A DNA stretch of 64,000 bases from contig NZ_CP011786.1 in assembly GCF_001263395.1 (NCBI RefSeq), positions 1,116,001 through 1,180,000 of the forward strand. Reading direction: 5' to 3'. This document shows positions 52,262-61,521 of the stretch, piece by piece. The position numbers and the translations under genes are program-made. The notes beneath the pieces are model-generated. The model made no database searches. It was not told where the DNA came from and worked only from the letters and a program-made list of their open reading frames with translations. The stretch is from Bifidobacterium actinocoloniiforme DSM 22766. GTDB lineage: Bacteria > Actinomycetota > Actinomycetes > Actinomycetales > Bifidobacteriaceae. The first letter of the stretch is position 1; every line of letters begins with the position of its first letter.

Positions 52262-54382
52262 ATGCAACTGTCATCATGGTTCCAGGCCATGCCTTTGACG
52301 CTCACAGTCGCTGGCCTGCTCTACCTACCCGGAATCATGATTGTCCTAGCAGCTGGGCGACGCAAGTGCAACGAGGTCCTGGCCCTTGCTCCCGTATCCG
52401 CCGTAGCCTTAGCTGGGGTGGACGGTATAGTGCTCTACCCCATGCATATCCGCTGGAACTGGGCGTCCTATCTCGCCTCAGCAATCGTCCTTGCCGCCTT
52501 GTGCGGGCTGGCACGTACGTGGATGGCGAAGAGGGGAACAAAGGACAAGTCCGGCAACCGAGCCCAATCTCGCAGCGCATTCGCTATTCAGAAACCTGAG
52601 TCCGACGACAAGGGCTTCCTGCGCTCGGCTTGTAAGTCCCTGCCCGCCGCGAGTGGAATCATTCTTGCGGCGGGAACCATAGCCGGCAGGCTCATTGAAG
52701 CCGTTCCTTCCCCCGAGCAAGTCACGCAGAACTACGATTCGGTCTTCCACGAGAATATCGTGGCTCGCATCGCGATGACGGGACAGGCGTCCTCCCTCCA
52801 TGCGCTCCCCCCAGTGCGCGACGTGTACCCCATCGCCTTTCAGCAGTTCGCCGCTTTAGGCAACGAAATCTTCTCCCAAACCAGCACCAGCAGTAGCGTC
52901 ACCTGTACTTGGCTGATATTCGCCGCCCTCGTCTGGCCCATTTCGATGCTGTATATGGTTCGGTCGTTAGTCGGCCCCCTCCCGGCAACGGATTTTCTAG
53001 CACCCGCCTTATCCGCCGCAACCGCGGGATTCCCCTTCCTTCTTCTGGATTGGGGCACGCTGTATTCCATGTTTGCCAGCCAAGTCCTCCTACCTGTTTT
53101 TCTTGGCCTGGTTTGGCGCTACTGCCGCGGCAGCATGAGGGGCGAACGCGAGAGCTGGACGCGATTAGCGTGGATGGCCGTATCGGTTCTGGCAATATCG
53201 GTATGTCATTTCCGCGTCATGATGACGGCTCTTCTGCTCGCTTTTCCCGAGATTCTAGTCTGGTTCATCGGCACCTGCTCCCGGCTGCGGCAGCACAACC
53301 GCGCGGCTTTCCGCGCAACGGCCGCAGGGTTCGTGGCGGCAATTGCGGCGGTGGCCATAGCAGGGGTCGCAATCTTCCGGAAGATGTATCTCAGCGGTGC
53401 CTCACGCCCTATTGCGGACCATCTCAACGGAGGCCCAGCCCAGCCCACTGAATCCATCGGATCCGCGACCCTGCGCTACTTCCTTGGTCAACCCATCAAT
53501 TCCTCCAACCAGAGGCTTCCCGTCTTCTGGCCAATAGCGATTGCGCTTATCGCAGCGGTTGCGATCATCGTCATCGAGCATAAGCCACAAGGTCTGACGC
53601 TGCTCTCCTCTTTCCTCCTGCTCGGATTCGTCTTCGTCTCCTGCGCGGGCAGCCATGCCGATTGGGCGAAAGTGGTGACCGCGCTATGGTACAAGGACCA
53701 GCGCAGACTGTTCGCTGCTTGGCCAATCGCAGGCATCGCGCTGATTTCCTGGGCAATCAGCGCGGCAACGCGATGGCTCCGTCTTCGTAATTCCCTGGCG
53801 GTGCCCCAGGGCGGAAGAGGATTGGAACGGGCCGGGACCGTCGGCGCTCGCTCGCAGAGGCGCACTGCCGTAACAGTTGCCGCAGTGACGCTTATCGGCT
53901 TGCTCTCCTGCTTAGTCAATCCCCAGATGCGAGCCATGCAATCGGCGGTAAGCCGCACTTATGCCTTTGCGGACAACTACGCAGATTCCCCCATGCTCTC
54001 CTCTGACGAATATCTGCTGCTCAAGCGCTTGGACCGCCATGTGGGCCCCAGTGAGGAAGTGGTCTCCGACCCTTGGAACGGCAGCGGATTCATGCTGGCC
54101 GTCGGTCACCGCACTCCGTACTACGCCCATCTGAGCTCCATGTGGGATTACGACCATGAGTATCTGGCGAGGCACTTCGACAGAGTGGATTCAGATCCGC
54201 AGGTATGCCGCATTCTGAAGAACAACGACCTTAAGTGGTACGTCGACATGGGCGGCCCTTATGTGAAGAACGATCCTCAACACCAGGTCTTCGAGGGGCT
54301 TCGGCCCGTCCTTGGCGCCATGCATCCCGTAGACCGCCAGGGCAGGGCCATGCTGTACCGCATTACCGCTTGTGGCCTGTAA
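52262..54382 (+). CDS. DUF6541 family polytopic membrane protein
   Basis: The 706-residue protein opens with hydrophobic helices (LTVAGLLYLPGIMIVLAAG; LALAPVSAVALAGVDG) as in DUF6541, has roughly twelve more helices up to about residue 550, and a soluble C-terminal domain of about 150 residues with DPWNGSGFMLAVGHRTPYY. The overall plan is that of a GT-C glycosyltransferase using a polyprenyl-phosphate sugar, but the reaction is not known. AAGGAG eight bases upstream supports the ATG. Its end overlaps the converging GT2 gene by 20 bases. Confidence 0.8.
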   Translation: MQLSSWFQAMPLTLTVAGLLYLPGIMIVLAAGRRKCNEVLALAPVSAVALAGVDGIVLYPMHIRWNWASYLASAIVLAALCGLARTWMAKRGTKDKSGNRAQSRSAFAIQKPESDDKGFLRSACKSLPAASGIILAAGTIAGRLIEAVPSPEQVTQNYDSVFHENIVARIAMTGQASSLHALPPVRDVYPIAFQQFAALGNEIFSQTSTSSSVTCTWLIFAALVWPISMLYMVRSLVGPLPATDFLAPALSAATAGFPFLLLDWGTLYSMFASQVLLPVFLGLVWRYCRGSMRGERESWTRLAWMAVSVLAISVCHFRVMMTALLLAFPEILVWFIGTCSRLRQHNRAAFRATAAGFVAAIAAVAIAGVAIFRKMYLSGASRPIADHLNGGPAQPTESIGSATLRYFLGQPINSSNQRLPVFWPIAIALIAAVAIIVIEHKPQGLTLLSSFLLLGFVFVSCAGSHADWAKVVTALWYKDQRRLFAAWPIAGIALISWAISAATRWLRLRNSLAVPQGGRGLERAGTVGARSQRRTAVTVAAVTLIGLLSCLVNPQMRAMQSAVSRTYAFADNYADSPMLSSDEYLLLKRLDRHVGPSEEVVSDPWNGSGFMLAVGHRTPYYAHLSSMWDYDHEYLARHFDRVDSDPQVCRILKNNDLKWYVDMGGPYVKNDPQHQVFEGLRPVLGAMHPVDRQGRAMLYRITACGL

Positions 54383-55352
54383 ATCCGTCACCTTCCACGG
54401 CTTGTATGGCCTGAGCGACTTCGGGCTCAGCGCAGAAGATGGAAGCATTGTCTAAGGGGCGCGTTCCGAAACCGGCGCGCAGCCCTCTGCCCAGGCATTT
54501 CAGTATCAGCCCGCGGTCTTTGGAACGCAGGAGCGTCAGCACCCAGCGACGGACGGTCTTTGCCAGCAACTCTCCGAACTCCATTACGGTGAAATTGCTG
54601 GACGAATACCGCATCAGCCAAATTTTGTTGCGCACCTCGTAGAAGAATCGATTTCCGGGATCCGCATCGCTGGAGCCGAAGACCTTTGTTTTATGGACCA
54701 CTTCGCTGGCTGGGACGAAGTAGCCGATGCCGTCTTTGAGCAGACGGGTCGTGAACTCGAAATCATCATTCCACAGGAAGTAGGCGCTCCTGGGCAAAGC
54801 GCGCGCCTTTCGAATCGCTTGCGCGCTAATCAGACAGGACACGAATGACAAGGAACGAACCTGGTATGCCCCTGCTGATGCCTTGAGGGTCCTATGCCCT
54901 GCTTTCACCCATGTGCGCGGCCTGGGCTTGCTCATGCCGTGAATCTCGCCATTAATCCACAAAGCCTGAGATCCCATGACCGTCGGTTGCCGACCATTAA
55001 GGCGGCTGGCCTCCTCAGCTGCGTCAAGCAGCTTCTCCAATGCCGTCGAAGTAGGGATTACATCATCATCCATGATCCAGATACTGGAATTGTCCCAGTC
55101 GGAACCCTCCTCCAAGGCCAGCGCAATGCCGGCGGAGAACCCCCCCGCTCCTCCCATATTGCGCGACAGCTGCACGAGCTTCGCTCCGCAAGGATGCTGC
55201 TGCACCACGGAGGCTGAATCGTCGCTGCTGGCATTGTCCACGACAATAATACTGTCGGGCTTTCGGGTCTGAGCTTGCAAACCGTCCAGGCACTGCCGCA
55301 GCAGCTGTGACCGGTTATAGGATACGACCAGGGCAGTGACGCGAGAAATCAT
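54363..55352 (-). CDS. Glycosyltransferase family 2
   Basis: This GT-A enzyme has RVTALVVSYNRSQLLRQCL, IIVVDNASSDDSA, GGAGGFSAG and the acidic motif WIMDDDVIP, and resembles the GT2 gene at 37460 in the same order of motifs (including YFLWNDDFEFTTRLL). I chose the ATG at 55352, directly before the fold, giving 329 residues; the frame extends to 55430 without a ribosome site. It converges on and overlaps the DUF6541 gene. Confidence 0.85.
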   Translation of the reverse strand: MISRVTALVVSYNRSQLLRQCLDGLQAQTRKPDSIIVVDNASSDDSASVVQQHPCGAKLVQLSRNMGGAGGFSAGIALALEEGSDWDNSSIWIMDDDVIPTSTALEKLLDAAEEASRLNGRQPTVMGSQALWINGEIHGMSKPRPRTWVKAGHRTLKASAGAYQVRSLSFVSCLISAQAIRKARALPRSAYFLWNDDFEFTTRLLKDGIGYFVPASEVVHKTKVFGSSDADPGNRFFYEVRNKIWLMRYSSSNFTVMEFGELLAKTVRRWVLTLLRSKDRGLILKCLGRGLRAGFGTRPLDNASIFCAEPEVAQAIQAVEGDGFTGHKR

Positions 55353-55560
55353 AGCCACAAGTATATGCGCCACCTCAATAGACGTGGAAACGCCCGAAGA
55401 CCTATACTCACATTCCTCCAACTCCTGCACTAAGCCGAGTCACCGTGGCCGGCGTGCATCTGATCCGTTCGCGTTTGGGCAGTCAAGAGAACAGCCCCAT
55501 TGGGGGAGGCCGACCGTATCCTAAATCCAAATCAGCGAATCGAGGAGGTGGAGGAGCATC

Positions 55561-56525
55561 ATGGAAGGCGCTCACCGGAACGGAAAGGGAAGGGTTCAGG
55601 TTGTGGGCGCCGCGATCGTGCGCGAGGGCAAGGTATTGTGCGCGCGGCGGGGATGAGGGTAGGTCTTCCACTGAATTTGGCTGGATTGCGCGAGTTTCCT
55701 GCGCGCAACCGCAGCAACACCTGCAAGAGCATCGGCAGGAAGGCCCGCCATGCCTGGGGGAAAGGACTCCCCCGCCTTCACCCATCGCGGCGGACGGCCC
55801 GGACAAGCAACCGCCGCCTTCCATGTTTGAGGACATACTGTCCGGCCTTGTTCAAGCTCGGATCAGCCCGCCGGGCGCATACGCGCCACAGCTAATTTTC
55901 GACCAGCCGGGCAGCGCCATGCATGACGCCATCAGCGAGGAGACAGCGCGAGCGACCAATTCGGCATCCCCGCCGCCTTCGTCACCGCCGAAGCCGCCTA
56001 GGCGCTCTTCCAGGACTTCAAAAAACCGCCCGAGAGCACGAAGCGCCAAAACGTCCTGCCAGAGGGTACTGGGCTGCGATGGTGGGAGACCTGGGCTTCT
56101 CTCGGGCGAAAACAAGGAACCCACTTGTCCTACGTCTTCGCCACAGTCCAGGCCACGTACCGCCCGGAAGCGCTCACGAAATTCACGCCGAACGAATTTG
56201 GCTGCATCCGCGTCGACGAGGCAAGCCGTGCAGAAGCGGGAGGACGCCGGAATCACCTGAATTCGTGTGGATGCGGGAGGGCGCAGGGGGACCGGAATGG
56301 GACGAGACGCGCTTCATCCCGCTGTTCGTGATGCGCAAGGAGGAGGCTTCCGAAAGGAAGTACTATTACCTCGGCCATGTCAACGCTATAGGGGACCCGT
56401 CCGCGGAAACGACTCCTCAAAGCGGCGACCAGGCAGCCCGGAAAGTGACTGTCACGAACCTGCATCTGGCGCAGGCCCTGGATAGACAGCTCTACCGGCA
56501 CCTGACAGGGGCGGAAAGCGCATAG
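55561..56525 (+). pseudogene. Ruined NUDIX hydrolase / DUF3427 gene
   Basis: An ATG at 55561 with GAGGAG upstream begins GRVQVVGAAIVREGKVLCARRG, the first strand pair of a MutT-type NUDIX hydrolase, but TGA follows at 55654. Traces of the NUDIX box (LAGLREFP) appear in another frame. Near the end, RFIPLFVMRKEE, KYYYLG and KVTVTNLHLAQ resemble the DUF3427 domain, which occurs fused to NUDIX domains. At least two frame changes separate these parts. The gene is therefore non-functional unless the sequence contains errors. Confidence 0.6.
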
Positions 56526-56573
56526 CCGCGCGAGCGCCTAGACTAGGGGTAAAGATTGAAGGAGGCGGTTGCG

Positions 56574-57431
56574 ATGGCTGCACACGGTAATAGGTCCAGG
56601 AACAACGGAAGCGGGCGGGGACGCGCGGACTCGGAGAATCAGGCCGAGAGCGGCAAGCTCGCTGGCAGCGGAGCGGATACGATCGAGCAGCGGGATGGAG
56701 CGAGCCAAAGCAAGCCGGACGCAAGCGCTTCCTCGTCCCCATCCGCAGCCTCACCCGCTCCGGCAGACATGTCCGCGACCACCGGTGACGGGGGCGAGCG
56801 TAAGGGCGATGGCGAAAGCGAACCCACCGATACGGGTCAGCCAAGTTCCGAAGCCGCTGAACAACAGCCCGGCCACGAACAGGAACAAGGCAACCGAACA
56901 GCTCACGATGCCAAGAGCCAGCGGCAGGATGCGACCGGGACTCAAAAACCGCAGGGAAACCCCTTGCAATCCGGGCAGGGTCCGTCAATGGCGGAGCAGG
57001 CCGGGCACCTGGCGGGGTCAGCCATGCGCAATGTGCATGAGAACAGCCGTCATAATCCGCTGTATTTGGGTATGGCGATCGCTTTTGGGGTGGCCTCGTT
57101 GGGGGCCGCGTTCAGCACCTTCCCCATCTTCATCTCGCTGCCAGTGGCGGGTGTGCTGCTGGGCATCTCGGTTTGGCTGATGGGGCATGTAGGCGTCATC
57201 AGCCTCAAGAGCGACCAGACGCCCCGCCGCCACGGCCGTCTATTGCGCACCGCCACGATCGGCAACCTAGTGGGCGCCCAGATCGTCGTCACTGACGTGT
57301 TCCTGTTCACGCGACTGGGCAGCGTGGCGCCAGGGCAGTCCAGCATGGTCGTGGCCTGGCTGATCGCCACCGCCTTGGAGTCCTTGGGCGCGGCCATCAT
57401 CGTCGCCGCCGATCTTTTCCACCGGCACTGA
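56574..57431 (+). CDS. Membrane protein of unknown function with disordered N-terminus
   Basis: The first 155 residues are hydrophilic and low in complexity (rich in Gly, Ser, Glu, Gln, Ala), followed by about 130 residues with four hydrophobic helices (LYLGMAIAFGVASLGAAFSTF to VVAWLIATALESLGAAIIVA). I do not recognise the family. The ATG at 56574 follows AAGGAGG by eight bases and is better placed than an upstream ATG at 56556. It is followed by a perfect hairpin. Confidence 0.72.
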   Translation: MAAHGNRSRNNGSGRGRADSENQAESGKLAGSGADTIEQRDGASQSKPDASASSSPSAASPAPADMSATTGDGGERKGDGESEPTDTGQPSSEAAEQQPGHEQEQGNRTAHDAKSQRQDATGTQKPQGNPLQSGQGPSMAEQAGHLAGSAMRNVHENSRHNPLYLGMAIAFGVASLGAAFSTFPIFISLPVAGVLLGISVWLMGHVGVISLKSDQTPRRHGRLLRTATIGNLVGAQIVVTDVFLFTRLGSVAPGQSSMVVAWLIATALESLGAAIIVAADLFHRH

Positions 57432-57445
57432 GTCGAGCACGCTGT

Positions 57446-57479
57446 GTGGGCTGTCCCATGAGATCATGGGACAGCCCAC
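57446..57479. terminator. Long perfect inverted repeat, probable terminator
   Basis: GTGGGCTGTCCCATGA (57446-57461) and TCATGGGACAGCCCAC (57464-57479) are exact complements. It lies 14 bases after the stop of the preceding gene. No T run follows on either strand. Confidence 0.6.
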
Positions 57480-57546
57480 GCATATGCCCTATCCCCTGCC
57501 CAGGCCCGTCAGCGGTTCCGGTGCGGATGTCGGTGTCAGGAATATA

Positions 57547-57570
57547 TTATTTAGTTGGCTAACTAAATAA
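57547..57570. promoter_or_regulatory. Palindromic MarR-type operator
   Basis: TTATTTAGTT-GGCT-AACTAAATAA is a 24-base inverted repeat with ten-base arms in an otherwise GC-rich area. It lies 46 bases upstream of the marR start. The TTAGTT...AACTAA core resembles operators of MarR-family repressors, and autoregulation is the likely role. Confidence 0.75.
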
Positions 57571-57615
57571 CAGCTTACGGACGGTTTCGGCACCCATGGA
57601 GGAGGCGCGGCACGT

Positions 57616-58143
57616 ATGGCCCAACAGACCAAGCCAGCAGATAGGGACCTGGCCCGGGCCCAAGCCGGGCAGCGGCCGCAACCACGCCCAGAGAACTACT
57701 ACCGACTGGTCAAACAGGCCATCAACAAGCAGAACCGGAAGCTAGACCGCTTCGTCGCCCGCTACGACCTGACCGCCAGCCAAGCCTCCATCATCGACCA
57801 CCTGTCCACCTGCCCTGGCCACGCCGCCAGCCAGAGCGCCATCGAGGCCGAGTTCGACATCCAAGGCTCCACGCTGACCGTCATGCTTCAGAGGATGGAA
57901 GCCAAGGGACTGCTGGAACGCGCCGCCTCCACAGCCGACGCTCGACGCAAAACCGTGCACCTGACGCCCAAGAGCGAGCGCCTGATTCCCGCCATCAGCG
58001 CCTACATCGACCGCCAGCAGCTCCGTTTCGAGCGCGAGTTCGGCCGCGCCCGTCTGGCTGACTTCAAGAGGATGATCGCCTACATGGCCGCCAGCATCGG
58101 GCTCGACGACGACCAACCCGTCGACAAGCGCCCTCCCCTATAG
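57616..58143 (+). CDS. MarR family transcriptional regulator
   Basis: The 175-residue protein has a winged helix with ASIIDHLSTCPGHAASQSAIEAEFDIQGSTLTVMLQRMEAKGLLER and the wing DARRKTVHLTPKSERL near residues 95-115. GGAGGAGG lies upstream of the ATG. It is followed after 211 bases by a DHA2-type efflux gene, the usual target of such repressors, and preceded by a palindromic operator. The first 30 residues are a polar extension. Confidence 0.88.
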   Translation: MAQQTKPADRDLARAQAGQRPQPRPENYYRLVKQAINKQNRKLDRFVARYDLTASQASIIDHLSTCPGHAASQSAIEAEFDIQGSTLTVMLQRMEAKGLLERAASTADARRKTVHLTPKSERLIPAISAYIDRQQLRFEREFGRARLADFKRMIAYMAASIGLDDDQPVDKRPPL

Positions 58144-58354
58144 GCCTCACCAGACCCTCCCCCCAGGCCCGCCTTGAGCCCAGCCCGTCAAGGCAACCCA
58201 ACAAAAACAGCGGCAGCGTGCCAGCGCGAAGCGTTGGCCCGGCCGAGCCGCTCGCGCGCCCCGGCCGAAACCGGTCCTCAGCCCGCGCCCAGGTCCGCCC
58301 GCGCCGCAACCAGGACAGTATCCACTTGCATAGAAATGTAGGAAAACACCACAT

Positions 58355-59805
58355 ATGAAGACCCAACCATCCGCCCAACCCAGCCCGTCCAAGGCAACCC
58401 ACCCGGCCGCCACCGACCGCATACCAGGCAAAGTCATCTGCGCCTTCACCTCCGCAGGCCTGCTCTCCTTCTCCGGCGTAATCGTGGAAACCGCCACCAA
58501 CATCACCTTCCCCACCCTCATGCGCGAGTTCGGCGTATCGACCGACCAAGTGCAGTGGATGACCACCGCTTACCTGCTCGTGGTATCGATCATGGTCCCG
58601 CTCTCCGCCAGTCTCAAGGCACGATTCCGCAGCCGCTCCCTCTTTGTGACAGCCAACCTGCTCTTCATCGCCGGCCTGTGCCTGGACATCGCCGCCCAGA
58701 ACTTCCCCATGCTGCTCGCCGGTCGCGTGGTCCAAGGCCTGGGCACCGGCATAGCCTTGCCGCTCATGTACAACATCATCCTGGAGCAAGTGCCCGCCCG
58801 AAAATCGGCACGATGATGGGCATGGGCACCCTGATCACCGCCATAGCCCCAGCCATCGGCCCCACGTTCGGCGGAGTGGTCATCTCCCAGCTCGGCTGGC
58901 GCTGGATCTTCATCTTCATCCTGCCTGTCCTCCTCGTCTCCCTAGTCATGGGCACCTTGAGCATCAGGCAAAAAAGCGAGCTACGGCGGGTCCGGTTCGA
59001 CCTGCTTAGCCTGCTCCTGATCGCGCTCACCTTCTGCGGGCTCATTTACGGCTTCAGCTCGATGACCACCCGCCCTTTCCTGAGCCTCCAGGTAGCCGGC
59101 GCGATGGCGGCCGGCGTGGTCGCCTGCGCCGGCTTCGCCTTCCGCACGCTCAAGTCGAGCAGCCCCATCCTTGATTTGCGCATCCTCGCCAACCTCAATT
59201 TCGCCGGCTACGTTTTGGCTTTCCTCCTCTTCCAAATCGCCTCGCTCGGCCTGGCGTTCATCCTGCCCAACTACATGCAGCTGGTCAATGGCTCCTCCGC
59301 GCTTATCTCCGGCCTGGTCGTCCTGCCCGGCGCCCTGCTCGGCGCCGCCTTCGCCCCGCTGGGCGGCCGCATTCTGGACACGCTCGGCGCCAAATCCCCG
59401 CTGATGACCGGCCCTGCGCTGGCCCTGTCCTCGCTGGCGCTCTTCCTGGCTTTCGGCCGCCACCTGAGCGACGCTGGCATCTGCGGCATCTACGTGCTTT
59501 ACATGGCCGGCATGGGCATGAGCTCAGGCAACATCATGACCACCGGCCTGGGCCGGCTGGACCAGCGCATGCAATCGCACGGCAACGCCCTGTTCAACAC
59601 GGTCCAGCAGTTCGCGGGCGCCGTCGGCACCTCGGTATCCGCCGCACTGGTGGCTGCGGGGCAATCCGGCGCCGCCACCCAGGCCGAGGGCACCGCCGCC
59701 GGATCCACCCTCGCGTTCGGCATGTTGCTGGTCCTGCTTGCCATCCAATATCTCACGGTAATCAAAGTCACGCTCAAGCCCTTCCCCACCCCCGGCGGGC
59801 GCTGA
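58355..59805 (+). pseudogene. DHA2-type multidrug MFS transporter, frameshifted
   Basis: The first frame (58355-58816) encodes the start of an EmrB/QacA-type carrier: ETATNITFPTLMREFGVS, QWMTTAYLLVVSIMVPLSA and the motif GTGIALPLMYNIILEQVPARK. The rest, MGMGTLITAIAPAIGPTFGG and about ten further helices, is in the -1 frame up to 59805. The switch falls at CGAAAATCGG near 58800; one more A would restore VPARKIGTMMG. The break may be a true mutation, a sequencing error in an A run, or bypassed by -1 slippage of Lys-tRNA on A-AAA. It follows marR and was probably its target. Confidence 0.85.
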
Positions 59806-60128
59806 GCCCCGAGTCCGACTTCGAAGCGATGGAGCCCTCTTCTGTGAGCTGAATCACAGTTACGGGGATCTGTTCGTTTCTGTGAGCTTTTGAATGCGAC
59901 CACACCTCAAGCGCACAGCCGCTTTCGCCCTGCAGAAGCCTGGAAAATAGAGGAAAAGCGCACAAAATCGGAAGCGACAGCACATCGCATTCGATGATAG
60001 ATTAAAAGCACGGGCGCGCCGTGATAGCACGTGGGCGGCCACAGTAAGGGGCACCAAGGACGGTCAACGACCAGGGCGCCAAGGGCGATGTCGCCGGCAG
60101 CCGGGGGCTCGCAGGAAGGAATACTCAT
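59806..60128. other. Intergenic region, no gene recognised
   Basis: This 323-base stretch has lower GC in its middle part (59870-60010) and no frame with a ribosome site. It probably contains the promoter of the next gene; I could not fix a convincing -35/-10 pair. Confidence 0.45.
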
Positions 60129-60554
60129 ATGGCAGACCAGAAGGATGACGACCTGATTGTCGTCGATGGCTCGCTCTTCGAGGAAGACGCTGAGACCAAG
60201 ACCCGTGCGGCCAACAAGGTCGCCAAACACTTCGGCATCAGCGACGAAGCCCTTGAGGGTGTTGAGGAATTCAAGAAACAGCTGACCGACCACAAGGCCT
60301 GGGACTTGCCCTTCATGGGCTATGTGAACGAGGACGGCTATGGTTACGCCTACGTGACCGACCAGGCTGTCGCCCCTGGCGGCTGGGATGCGCACAAGGC
60401 GTTCGAGTCGCTTTCGCCGGACGTGCAGACCGCGTTCGCCATCCGCATGCTCTTCACCCACCGCGACGTGGACCGCTACGGTGCGAACATGTTCCTCCAC
60501 TACGAGCGCGGGCTGAACGTGCGCTTCGAGATCCCAACCTCGCACTCCTACTGA
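60129..60554 (+). CDS. Small acidic protein of unknown function
   Basis: The 141-residue soluble protein has an acidic start (ADQKDDDLIVVDG) and no signal peptide or membrane segment. I do not recognise its family. GGAAGGA lies eight bases upstream of the ATG. It has the balanced composition of a folded single domain, with AFAIRMLFTHRDVDRYG and the aromatic stretch NEDGYGYAYV. It is a single-gene unit ending at a strong hairpin. Confidence 0.75.
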   Translation: MADQKDDDLIVVDGSLFEEDAETKTRAANKVAKHFGISDEALEGVEEFKKQLTDHKAWDLPFMGYVNEDGYGYAYVTDQAVAPGGWDAHKAFESLSPDVQTAFAIRMLFTHRDVDRYGANMFLHYERGLNVRFEIPTSHSY

Positions 60555-60597
60555 CGCAACGCGAGTAGCCAAGACCACCTGAACGGGGCTTGGACCA

Positions 60598-60633
60598 GGG
60601 CCCCCGCCGGTTTCCCATCACCGGCGGGGGCCC
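60598..60633. terminator. GC-rich terminator hairpin
   Basis: GGGCCCCCGCCGG (60598-60610) pairs exactly with CCGGCGGGGGCCC (60621-60633) around a ten-base loop. It stands between converging genes (60554 and 60698). No T run follows. Confidence 0.65.
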
Positions 60634-60697
60634 GCGCGTATCCGGCCGCATCCTCGAGCACGCCCGGTTATCCGGGGCGTCAGTCCCCGTAGTCGGT

Positions 60698-61498
60698 TCA
60701 GCGGCCCAGGCGCGAAATCAGGCCATCCAAGTCCAGTGGCTTCAGGCCGTGGGCGGCCGCCAATCCTTCAGCTCGGCTGAAACCAGCGCGCCAGTCACTG
60801 GCCCGGTGGCAATCCGAGCCCAGGCAGACGGCGATTGGCGCGCCCTGGCCGGACTTGGCGGCGACCATCCCCAGCAGGAGGGCGTAGAAGGATTCGTCGC
60901 CGTACTTGTACATGCTCTTCGTGTTGAGCTCGACGACCAGCCCTCGCTCGGCGCAGGCATCGATAATCAGTCCAATCGGCCCCGCGAACTCGTCGAAGAC
61001 CGCCTGGCCTCGCAGGCTGGGACGGTAGCGGAAGGGGTAGTCCAAGTGGGTCAGGACATCCACCTGTCCGCCCAGGGTCTGCAGACCCTCCAGGACCAAA
61101 TCGAAGTAGGCGGCCGCGTAATCATGGTCGCTTATGTTTTGGTGGGCCTCGACCTCAATCCAGTCGTGGCCACGGTAGGAGTGGAAACTCAGCAGGCGCA
61201 GATCGATGGCCTCCCCGCCCAGCAGGTCCTCCAACTGGTTGGGATGCTCCCGGCTGTAGCCCACCTCAGCGCCGACCACGCTCTTGAGGCCCGGATCGGC
61301 CTCCTCCTGGCGGATACGGTCCATTTGGCGCGCAATCCGCGCGAAGTCAGGGACGTCGTCACGGCCGCCATTGACCGAATTAGCCAGTTCCAGGTGCTCT
61401 GTGGTCAGCAACAAACCGGCGCTCCGGTCCACGTATGAAGCCAGCGGCTCTTCGCAGTCGAAGGAGAAGGAGGAGTGCACGTGGCAGTCAGGAAACAT
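60698..61498 (-). CDS. hisJ: Histidinol-phosphatase, PHP family
   Basis: The 266-residue protein is a PHP-domain phosphatase of the HisK/HisJ type, which converts histidinol phosphate to histidinol. The four metal motifs are visible: DCHVHSSFSFD at the start, TTEHLE near residue 33, GAEVGYS near 75, and GSDCHRASD near 229. Between them lie LLSFHSYRG and DVLTHLDYPF. Length is normal. No other his gene is adjacent, so the assignment rests on the family. Confidence 0.82.
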   Translation of the reverse strand: MFPDCHVHSSFSFDCEEPLASYVDRSAGLLLTTEHLELANSVNGGRDDVPDFARIARQMDRIRQEEADPGLKSVVGAEVGYSREHPNQLEDLLGGEAIDLRLLSFHSYRGHDWIEVEAHQNISDHDYAAAYFDLVLEGLQTLGGQVDVLTHLDYPFRYRPSLRGQAVFDEFAGPIGLIIDACAERGLVVELNTKSMYKYGDESFYALLLGMVAAKSGQGAPIAVCLGSDCHRASDWRAGFSRAEGLAAAHGLKPLDLDGLISRLGR

Positions 61499-61521
61499 GG
61501 TTGCCCCCTAAGGTCGAGAGG

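Noticed and set aside
48689-55352. Integrated phage or element at tRNA-Ser
   Set aside because: No integrase, transposase or repeat of the tRNA end is visible; only gene decay next to the tRNA supports it.
55445-56260. 271-codon plus-strand frame over the NUDIX/DUF3427 ruin
   Set aside because: It has Pro/Ser/Arg-rich shadow composition and joins pieces of different domains out of frame; the pseudogene reading explains the region better.
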